A DNA stretch of 25,000 bases from contig CAIIXF020000260.1 in assembly GCA_903813345.2 (NCBI GenBank), positions 1 to 25,000 of the forward strand, in the 5' to 3' direction. This DNA comes from Owenia fusiformis (lineage: Eukaryota > Annelida > Polychaeta > Sabellida > Oweniidae). Positions 12,401-17,604 of this stretch are shown piece after piece. Every line of letters begins with the position of its first letter. Within the stretch, counting starts at the first letter, position 1. Position numbers and translations under genes: made by a program. The notes under the pieces are model-generated. The model worked only from the letters and a program-made list of their open reading frames with translations. It did no database searches and was not told the DNA's origin.

Positions 12401-13827
12401 TGTTTGTTGCTGTTCTATGCTATGGACCTCTAACTCTATCGTCTTACTGTGCTACTTAAGTTGGCGCTACTTATTTTGATGGATTTGCTGTTTTGAACAT
12501 TTGGCGGCTACTCAATTTTGCAGACTTGCAATATTACAATGTATAATGGCATTAATTTACATGGTACTACAGTAAGATTACCAGGGAATTTGGCAGCTAC
12601 TTAATTTGGTGGACTGGATGGTTGGCGTTTCTGATTTATATACAATATATGAAATATAACACAATTTTACATTTTTTTTACTTACTCTTTTTTGATTTAC
12701 ATTTGGTTGAGCCAATTTGTCTTGTTCCAGTGTGAGTTTTGCATGAACATTTACTGCATTTATCATATGGACTGATCCATGGTTTATCACCAATTTTGTG
12801 TTGTATCTCATCCTCATCCCTGCATGTCACATTAAGACAACACATGCTGTAGACATTTGCGTGTCCTACATGACACACATATCCTTGTGGACATGGCTTG
12901 CTGCCTCCACCCACGCATTTATGTGGGACATATTTACTGTTTTCTTCCATTAATGCCCCACATGTTTCAGGTACATGTTTAATCCTACAGCACACCTGTT
13001 TCTTATTACATTGATATGTATTTGGACAATAAGGTCCAGTTTTTGAACATGTCGTGTTCGGTAATTGAAATTGTCCACCTCTGCATATGTGTCCATTTTC
13101 ACTCCCAATTGTTGAATCGATACAGAAGTAGAGAATGAAGAAAACTACAAGTATTTGTATTTTGCAGCTCATCATAACAGTCTCCATCCCATTTAATTTA
13201 ATAATGATTAGACTTCATTGGATTTCTTAATGATGTTATGCATAAAATGTTGCTACTTAATTGCTCATTGATAACCATTAGAAGGTAATGAAGCGGAACA
13301 TGTAAACATTCAACTTGACTTAGGTTAGAGTGAATGTTACATCTGATTTCATGTTATACGTTTTATGTTATAGGATAAATGTTAACTATCATCTTCTCTT
13401 TCTCATTGCCTCGTATCTGGTATTTCTCTAAAACCTCCACTGTTGAACAAAAATATGAAATAGAACTTCAATTGAGAGGCTTCCTAGAATGATAATGATT
13501 TCACTAACTGATGAAAATGAAGTCATTGCAAAGTGACATCTTGCTTAACCCGCCACTAAGGCTCTGCATTCCAATGGTTGCTTTATATAACATTTTATAA
13601 TGTTAGTGAATTCAACTCCTTTCTACACCACCTCTAGGGATTCGGGAATATGAGCATTTCATTTAACAATACACTTAACTGTATTTGCAGATAAACCAGA
13701 GGCAACATATATGTACTTGTGCACTGGATGTTCAATTACTGCCCCTACCATCACCATAGCAGTATTATCATTCTTTCATATTGCGTACCAAGTATTCAGC
13801 AAACAACTGCTTCACTATATTGTATAA
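420..13827 (+). CDS. CNTN: Contactin-like GPI-anchored Ig/FN3 adhesion protein (5'-partial, 16 exons visible)
   Basis: Neural or junctional cell-adhesion protein of the contactin family, held on the outer membrane leaflet by GPI. Exons read from splice signals: 420-587, 1005-1431, 1697-1881, 2170-2460, 2675-2965, 3925-4112, 4351-4477, 4831-4989, 5308-5481, 5653-5811, 6574-6747, 7014-7135, 8070-8259, 8627-8742, 9123-9324, 13691-13827. They join in a single frame and give 1035 residues plus TAA. The order is end of Ig1, Ig2-Ig6, four FN3 domains, then a hydrophobic tail; six Ig, four FN3 and GPI is the diagnostic contactin plan. Most introns at domain borders are phase 1. The signal peptide and the start of Ig1 lie outside the window; arthropod contactins also carry an N-terminal C-type lectin domain, which cannot be checked here. 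L1/neuroglian is less likely because no transmembrane or cytoplasmic region follows. The last intron holds a complete antisense protease gene. Confidence 0.9.
588..1004. other. Contactin intron with nothing recognised
   Basis: 417-nt intron between GTAAGT at 588 and the AATACAG acceptor ending at 1004. Both neighbouring exons join in phase 1. No repeat or hidden exon was seen. Confidence 0.7.
1920..2136. repeat. Direct duplication of about 85-90 bp in a contactin intron
   Basis: Two imperfect copies, about 1920-2005 and 2041-2132, share the strings GTAAATTGACCTTGGCTTG, GGTCAGCAGA and GGGTTTC-TATTGT, followed by AGCA-TGAATAGAG-like sequence. They lie in tandem with a short spacer inside the intron 1882-2169, and the second copy has an extra AAGGTC. 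A local duplication is the simplest explanation. Confidence 0.7.
2966..3924. other. Contactin intron of 959 bp with a copy of a dispersed repeat
   Basis: No exon was found here. About 3544-3594 matches 5979-6030 in another contactin intron (see separate entry). The rest is AT-rich with no recognised element. Confidence 0.6.
3544..3594 (+). repeat. Dispersed repeat copy A
   Basis: The stretch contains TCTGTAATAAATGGTAGGTG and, downstream, TTAATGCCTTGTATA. A matching stretch at 5979-6030 differs at few positions, in the same orientation. It is probably a fragment of a dispersed element. Confidence 0.6.
4994..5053 (+). repeat. 16-bp tandem repeat next to a splice donor
   Basis: About four copies of AGTATATCATGAGGAA run from the donor at 4990 (GTAAGTATATC) into the intron, the last diverging to CATGGTGAC. 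The donor's own sequence resembles the first unit, so the array may have grown from the exon-intron border. Confidence 0.7.
5247..5299 (+). repeat. 21-bp tandem repeat before a splice acceptor
   Basis: Two to three copies of AATAATGATGTCATAATGTA end a few bases before the TTTTCAG acceptor of the exon at 5308. Each copy holds the small palindrome TGATGTCA. Confidence 0.65.
5979..6030 (+). repeat. Dispersed repeat copy B
   Basis: It matches 3544-3594 in the same orientation (TCTGTAACAAATGGCAGGTG and TTAATGCCTTGTATA). A short inverted pair, GTCACCACCACAAATGGTGAC, lies nearby at about 5908-5928 and may belong to the same element. Confidence 0.6.
6105..6195 (+). repeat. (CCAT)n microsatellite
   Basis: Imperfect CCAT/CCAC/CCTT tetranucleotide run in the contactin intron 5812-6573. 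It opens a spurious reading frame rich in His, Pro and Ser. Confidence 0.85.
6755..6880 (+). repeat. Degenerate tandem repeat, units of about 36 bp
   Basis: Four diverged units share CTTATCATGGTTCATTT-like cores (near 6762, 6799, 6833 and 6859) in the intron that follows exon 6574-6747. Older and less uniform than the 34-bp array at 7449. Confidence 0.55.
7449..7757 (+). repeat. 34-bp minisatellite, nine copies
   Basis: The unit TACCTTTCATATTAGCAAAT plus ACCAGTGCCTGAAA recurs with exact 34-bp spacing, with TACC at 7452, 7486, 7520, 7554, 7588, 7622, 7656, 7690 and 7724. The first copies are diverged (ATGAGC, ATTCGC, CATTGAC) and the later ones nearly identical. The array lies in the contactin intron 7136-8069. 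Confidence 0.95.
7898..8018. mobile_element. Short inverted-repeat element (about 120 bp)
   Basis: The left end TCTGGACAACTCAAACCCAG is followed by GACAG, and the right end CTGTC-TTGGGTTTGAG-TTTTCCAG is its reverse complement with two mismatches. Inside, GGACCCATGACATC and GTCCAGGGTCC suggest further pairing. It ends about 50 bp before the acceptor of exon 8070. No target duplication was recognised. Confidence 0.65.
8509..8643 (+). repeat. 46-bp tandem triplication of a splice acceptor
   Basis: Three copies start at 8509, 8555 and 8601. Each holds TTGAATATTGAGTTTTGTGT, then TTATAG and CCCCCAT-GAGGCCCCCCAG. Each therefore repeats the acceptor and the first bases of exon 8627-8742. AG acceptors end at 8534, 8580 and 8626. 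Because 46 is not a multiple of 3, only the third gives the contactin frame; the first and second lead to early stops. Confidence 0.95.
9434..9464 (+). terminator. Candidate intronic poly(A) signals for a short contactin form
   Basis: AATAAA occurs at 9434-9439 and again at 9459-9464 on the plus strand, within 75 nt of the stop (9390-9392) met if exon 9123-9324 is read through its donor. Such an arrangement could end a secreted contactin transcript. AATAAA is common by chance in AT-rich sequence, so support is positional only. Confidence 0.35.
9528..9537 (-). terminator. Candidate poly(A) signals of the nested protease gene
   Basis: Two overlapping AATAAA hexamers read on the minus strand (TTTATT on plus at 9528-9533 and 9532-9537), about 115-125 nt past the protease stop codon. 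They suit a short 3'UTR that ends inside the contactin intron. Cleavage position not determined. Confidence 0.5.
9652..10030 (-). other. Protease exon 4: catalytic serine and TSP1 domain
   Basis: The exon begins with [14 protein letters not shown], which holds the S1-pocket Asp468 and nucleophile Ser474, and continues through [17 protein letters not shown] (C-terminal helix of the S1 fold). It then runs without an intron into [20 protein letters not shown] and [13 protein letters not shown], ending ESCNTMPC-stop. That cysteine and tryptophan pattern is a thrombospondin type 1 repeat. Protease and TSP1 sharing one exon argues for an old, fixed fusion and against mis-joining of two genes. Confidence 0.88.
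9652..13187 (-). CDS. Secreted modular trypsin-like serine protease with N-terminal Cys-rich modules and C-terminal TSP1
   Basis: Complete minus-strand gene: exons 13187-12686, 12072-11926, 11533-10783 and 10030-9652. These add to 1779 nt in one frame, 592 residues plus TAG. Residues 1-29 are a signal peptide with a strong hydrophobic core ([13 protein letters not shown]). Two CC-type Cys-rich modules follow (about 33-70 and 77-118), then a Cys-rich VWC/pacifastin-like stretch (about 120-267). The S1 domain (about 280-525) has His323 (LTAAHC), Asp371 (NNDIALL) and Ser474 (GDSGGP); Asp468 at the base of the S1 pocket predicts Arg/Lys specificity. Residues 528-592 form a TSP1 domain. This is probably a secreted matrix, immune or clotting-type protease, but the substrate is unknown. 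The gene lies inside contactin's last intron and has its own likely poly(A) signals. I know no named orthologue with exactly this order. Confidence 0.88.
10206..10594. mobile_element. MITE/foldback element with long inverted repeats, in the protease intron
   Basis: The outer ends AGTCCATTTCACTG-TTCAGTGCGTCAGTAGAA (10206-10238) and its near reverse complement (10562-10594) are followed inward by a second matched pair. That pair, GCAATAATATATGGAAAA...CATGAATGACATTTGTATATTT at about 10270-10325, recurs inverted at about 10477-10535. Possible TA target sites flank it (CTA/A…T/ATA), but this is uncertain. It has no transposase and lies between exons 3 and 4 of the nested protease. Confidence 0.85.
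10783..11533 (-). other. Protease exon 3: pre-activation region and trypsin N-lobe with His and Asp
   Basis: This exon carries a further Cys pair region ([13 protein letters not shown] and ECYD...TTCPEIG) that leads into the zymogen junction [15 protein letters not shown] (residues 275-289). The S1 fold follows, with [17 protein letters not shown] (His323), NNDIALLRV (Asp371) and KVSGWGRES. The exon ends in phase 2 at a GTAAGAA donor (10782-10776). Residues I-I-S-G stand where trypsins have I-V-G-G, but no Arg or Lys precedes them. Confidence 0.85.
11537..11925. other. Protease intron 2, low-complexity AT sequence
   Basis: 389-nt intron on the minus strand. About 11565-11645 is a run of TATTATGTATAATATATTATG-type low-complexity sequence. 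No other element was recognised. Confidence 0.6.
11926..12072 (-). other. Protease exon 2: VWC/pacifastin-like cysteine segment
   Basis: This 147-nt exon, phase 1 at both ends, encodes a lysine-rich start ([11 protein letters not shown]) and then [19 protein letters not shown] with IPCAGAC. The string F-W/K-x-x-C-x-x-C-x-C is typical of VWC and pacifastin-type modules. A symmetrical exon coding one small module fits exon shuffling. It bridges the CC modules and the protease domain. Confidence 0.7.
12073..12685. other. Protease intron 1 with degenerate internal repeats
   Basis: The interval 12445-12625 holds at least three related strings (GGCGCTACTTATTTTGATGG, GGCGGCTACTCAATTTTGC, GGCAGCTACTTAATTTGGTGG). 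CATGGTACAGTAA at about 12370 and CATGGTACTACAGTAAG at about 12561 are also similar. It looks like an old dispersed element with an internal repeat; its family is not identified. Confidence 0.45.
12686..13187 (-). other. Protease exon 1: signal peptide and two lustrin/WAP-like CC modules
   Basis: ATG at 13185-13187 (complement) begins a clear signal peptide. Two modules share the form C-x-GG...C-P-x-x-Y-x-C...CC: the first runs from ICRGGQF to QVCC, the second from [16 protein letters not shown] to MCC. This resembles the lustrin-type or EB/WAP-like Cys-rich modules of mollusc and nematode secreted proteins. A third Cys-rich stretch begins with CRDEDE and KCSKCSCK. The exon ends at donor AAAAGA/GTAAGT in phase 1. 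Family names for these modules are judged from cysteine spacing only. Confidence 0.75.
13691..13827 (+). other. Contactin terminal exon: GPI-anchor signal
   Basis: This exon follows a TTTGCAG acceptor and joins in phase 1 to the donor at 9325 (GAAG/GTCAGT). It encodes about 45 residues: a short linker ([15 protein letters not shown]), a hydrophobic stretch ([18 protein letters not shown]) and a short tail, then TAA at 13825-13827. No cytoplasmic domain follows, which matches the C-terminal GPI signal of contactins. The omega site is probably among the small residues near TGCS; this is inferred. The first AATAAA downstream is at 13970-13975, another at 14074-14079. The exon is 4.37 kb from the previous one because of the nested antisense gene. 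Confidence 0.8.
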
Positions 13828-15154
13828 GGTAATGTGAAATGATCCGATACATCCTGTCACCTTTTTATATAAATATAGAAAAACTATGATATATTGGCTA
13901 AATTGATGATGTCATTAGTTATAGGTAGAAATCTGACCATGCAAAAACAAGCCCAACTTATTGCTTTAAAATAAAAAATACCTGTACAATCAAAGTTTCT
14001 CTGATATCTCTAAGGGTGGCAGGATTTATCAGAAAGTTCTATTGTTCTAAACCATTTTAACAACACACAATTAAATAAAAAGAGGTTTTCACTTTGAATA
14101 CATTTTTTTCACTACAAGGTGTTACATTTATAGCATTGGTATTAGGAATTAATTTTATGATATATTACTGTTACTATGAATTTCGAGTTGTTTTATTAAA
14201 ATGCGGATTGCACATTGGATTTTTTTTATTATTTATTTATTCAATTTATTTAGCAAATTGATATGTTACACAAAAGCGCTTTTAGGATTTTATTATAGAA
14301 AAGTATTACAGTAGGCCATTAAAGTAACAGCATATCAGAATAATTTAATAATGTGGATTTTTTATCTTCAGGATAAACTTCTTAAGAAACATTCCAAATG
14401 TGAGACATAGATTCCAGAGTAGGCTACTAGAGTTCCAGAATGCAAATCGATGCCATACACTTAATACGTTGTTAATGCAGTTGTTAACTCACCAAGTTGG
14501 AGATAAAACCTAGCAAGCATAGTCCATACAACCATAGTAATTAATTACGACAAACACGCATATATGAACTTTAATGCCAGTGGAATGACCAAAATACAAC
14601 AATAGGGAACATTGTTTTAATCAAATTTTGGCTCTGAATATGCAATAATATGCGAGACAATGATTTGACCGCTCAAAGCGGTGTTGCCTAAATGACAATG
14701 TAATATGAAAAGGGGAATTTTAAGAGGTCATCTTCACCAATTACCAAGGTTTCCCAATGTTTTATATCTAACTCAATGTTTTGAGTAACTGGTTTGCATA
14801 ATGAAATCATTGGTCCATGCGAATCTCTAGTACAAGTGAAACTTGAAATAAAGCTAAGATCTGAATTCAAATGTAAGTTCTGATATAAATGTCAATTTTA
14901 TGACATGGTGGAAAAAGATCTGAAATGAAATTTTAAATATTATATTTTCTATATTATATATTTTATTCTTAAGAATGACTTGTATTTCTATTTTTAAAAC
15001 ATTCCCAATATAGTGTTCTTGAAATGGTCCATCCTTATTCTATGTATAAAATGCATCCATTTTCAAAAGTTTACATATATTTTCTGACATAATGGACAAA
15101 TGATCTGAGCTTTACTTGTAAATTATGTATTAGTATATATTTTATACATTCCTG
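13828..15154. other. Contactin 3'UTR or intergenic sequence
   Basis: Follows the contactin stop. AATAAA at 13970-13975 and 14074-14079 could end the transcript. The rest is AT-rich, including a T/A low-complexity run at about 14219-14255. No gene was recognised. Confidence 0.5.
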
Positions 15155-15156
15155 AT

Positions 15157-15590
15157 GTGGTATTGCATATTGACACTATTGGTATTGCATACCCATGTTG
15201 TTTGTATTGCATACCGACACTATTGGTATTGCATACCCATGTTGTTTGTATTGCATACCGACACTATTGGTATTGCATACCCATGTTGTTTGTATTGCAT
15301 ACCGACACTATTGGTATTGCATACCCATGTTGTTTGTATTGCATACCGACACTATTGGTATTGCATACCCATGTTGTTTGTATTGCATACCGACACTATT
15401 GGTATTGCATACCCATGTTGTTTGTATTGCATACCGACACTATTGGTATTGCATACCCATGTTGTTTGTATTGCATACCGACACTATTGGTATTGCATAC
15501 CCATGTTGTTTGTATTGCATATTGACACTATTGGTATTGCATACCCATGTTGTTTGTATTGCATACCAAGACTTCGTATTGCATACCCCA
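15157..15590 (+). repeat. 44-bp minisatellite, nine copies, built of two 22-bp halves
   Basis: Unit TTGGTATTGCATACCCATGT, TG, TTTGTATTGCATACCGACAC, TA; CACTATTGG recurs every 44 bp with ACTA from 15175 to 15527. The two halves share TGTATTGCATACC and derive from one 22-bp unit. The interior copies are virtually identical, while the first and last copies have ATATTGACAC in place of ATACCGACAC. The unit lacks stops in the forward frames, which creates long but spurious reading frames. Confidence 0.95.
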
Positions 15591-16308
15591 CACTATATCA
15601 AAATATTGCATGCATTTCCAAGGTATTCACATTTCCATTCTTGTCTTATTGTGATTGGAATGTTTTGTACTTAAATATCATGCTGTCAACTTTTGTACAT
15701 AATTCATGATGTAATTTCATCATTACCATCTGTATATTTTTTCGCTCGATTAATTCAATAATAATTGCATACGTTTTATAAATCATTGCATGATATATTT
15801 GCAGATAAAATATGTGTCGTCAATATTAAAATTCTCTTGATTTTAATTGCAAACTAAAATAAATGTACATGTATGTGTGAACATGGAAAGAAATGCTTAA
15901 TGTATAGACATTCCAGAAAATGTACATCAAAAGTGGAACAAAGACAGAAACTTTGATGCATTTCAATGTTTGACTTTGAATGTTTGTGAAAATAACACTG
16001 TTTTAAACACACCTCATCCTGTTAGACATGTACAGTTTTAAAAGATTGTATAGCTTATATATATATTTTATTCATCAATATTATTCTTAGTTCTAATAGC
16101 TAGTGTTTTGATACACCGTATATATAATGCTTAATAGATATAATTAGGCTGTATACACAGGAATATAATTATGCAATGCTATTGTCACTGTGTCAGTAAA
16201 CATGAATATAAAAATGTCAATATTATGTACATATTACATTGAGATTTCAATTTAGGCTTCATTTGGTTTCAATTAATCATTTTATGTACAGTCAATAGAA
16301 TCATGATA

Positions 16309-16494
16309 CAGTAAAACCTGTCTAATCCAAAGACCTTTAAGGGATCAGCCAAAAGTGTTTGAATGAATAGGTGTTCACATTTCAGGTTTCTTGATATGTA
16401 AGTCAATTGGAGATAACAAAATTGGGACCAAGAAAAGTGTTCAGGCTGACAGAAGTTTGGATTATAGAAGTGTAAGGGTACACAGGTTTTACTG
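16309..16494. mobile_element. Pogo/Tigger-like MITE with TA target duplication
   Basis: The element begins CAGTAAAACCTGTCTAATCC and ends CACAGGTTTTACTG, which are inverted ends of about 14 bp. It is flanked on both sides by TA (16307-16308 and 16495-16496). At 186 bp it is too short for a transposase. CAGT ends and a TA duplication are typical of pogo-type Tc1/mariner relatives. A second diverged copy lies at 18975-19066. Confidence 0.8.
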
Positions 16495-17563
16495 TACTGT
16501 ACTTTTTATTTAAGTGTGTCAATTAACATTTCATGGCTGTTGCCACTAGAGAAGAAAACAAGATCTGATCAACATAAACATCATATCTCAGCTCGCTATA
16601 TATTCATGATTTCTGTGTTCATCAGTGAGCATTTGAGATTTACTTTTTAATAATAGAATCTCTTTAATAAGATGAAATATACTTTTGTAAAGTCAATTTA
16701 ATGTCAATAAACTTTTGTACATAAACAAATTATTTATTTTAGTCAGTGCAGCTACATACCCTACCATATTGAATTAAATTTTGGCCACATTTTTATGGGC
16801 AATGGTATACAGTCCAGTTCACATTTTATATAGTTTACAATCAAATACAGATACAGAAACCCCTTATTGAAGTGAACACAGTTCTATTATGTGCACACCA
16901 AAGCTACAGAAGTACACACCAAAGCTACTGTACCACAGCCTTATAAAGGAGCTGAGGACCACTCAGTATCCTACGATCATGTTTAAGGATTTAAGCCCTG
17001 GACTAAGTGCAAACAATGCTTGAAAGGAATGGTCATTCCACAATGCATTTAGTTTTTGGCTTAAATGATCATACATTACAAAATATTCCCTATCATGTCA
17101 CTTAAAAGGCACGAAATTGCTAAAAGAACATATTGTCAATGAAACTTTAAGTTGGCAAAGCACCAATTTCAATCTTCAGTTTCAGTCAAATTTGTCACCT
17201 TGACAACCAGATGTGGAGTGACCTTGGATGCGGTGATTGGTGATATAATGCACTGCAGATATATTAAATATTGTGTTCGGATTGGCTGAAATGTGACACA
17301 CCTAATCCATTATCTTCAGATTTGGACACAATAAAGAAACATTGGTAAAAACAGGTGGGTAGCATTATGAAATAATCTTCAATTATGGAATTTGTCACCC
17401 GGCTATTGTCAATTACTCTCCTTACTGGGCCTTCTCCCTTGAAATATATGAATAAACACAATGTTCTGCCATGGTGTTATCAAAAGAAATTACCCCATCC
17501 AAGTTACCGATAACTAGTCCAAAGTTCTTTTTACATCCACTAATTCTTATCTGTACATATCCG

Positions 17564-17570
17564 TATATAT
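17564..17570 (+). promoter_or_regulatory. Possible TATA box of TIMP
   Basis: TATATAT stands 35-41 nt upstream of the TIMP start codon. A start site 25-30 nt downstream would leave a very short 5'UTR, so the assignment is weak in AT-rich sequence. Confidence 0.25.
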
Positions 17571-17604
17571 TGAACAAACATAACATAATAAACATAACAT
17601 CAAT

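Larger units (their letters stand above)
15591..17604. other. Intergenic sequence between contactin and TIMP
   Basis: AT-rich with no gene recognised. It contains the MITE at 16309-16494, an AATAAA at 16706-16711, and a small tandem duplication (CACACCAAAGCTAC twice) at about 16893-16931. Confidence 0.5.

Noticed and set aside
15157-15590. CRISPR-like look of regularly spaced repeats
   Set aside because: The units are directly adjacent with no variable spacers, and the DNA is clearly eukaryotic. It is a minisatellite.
15155-15709. Long open frames of 122-184 codons in all three forward frames
   Set aside because: They are produced by a 44-bp tandem repeat without stop codons; the repeated peptide shifts through all frames because 44 is not a multiple of 3. 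This is not evidence of a gene.
17264-17461. 65-codon minus-strand frame upstream of TIMP
   Set aside because: Short, no domain, no splice context; consistent with chance.
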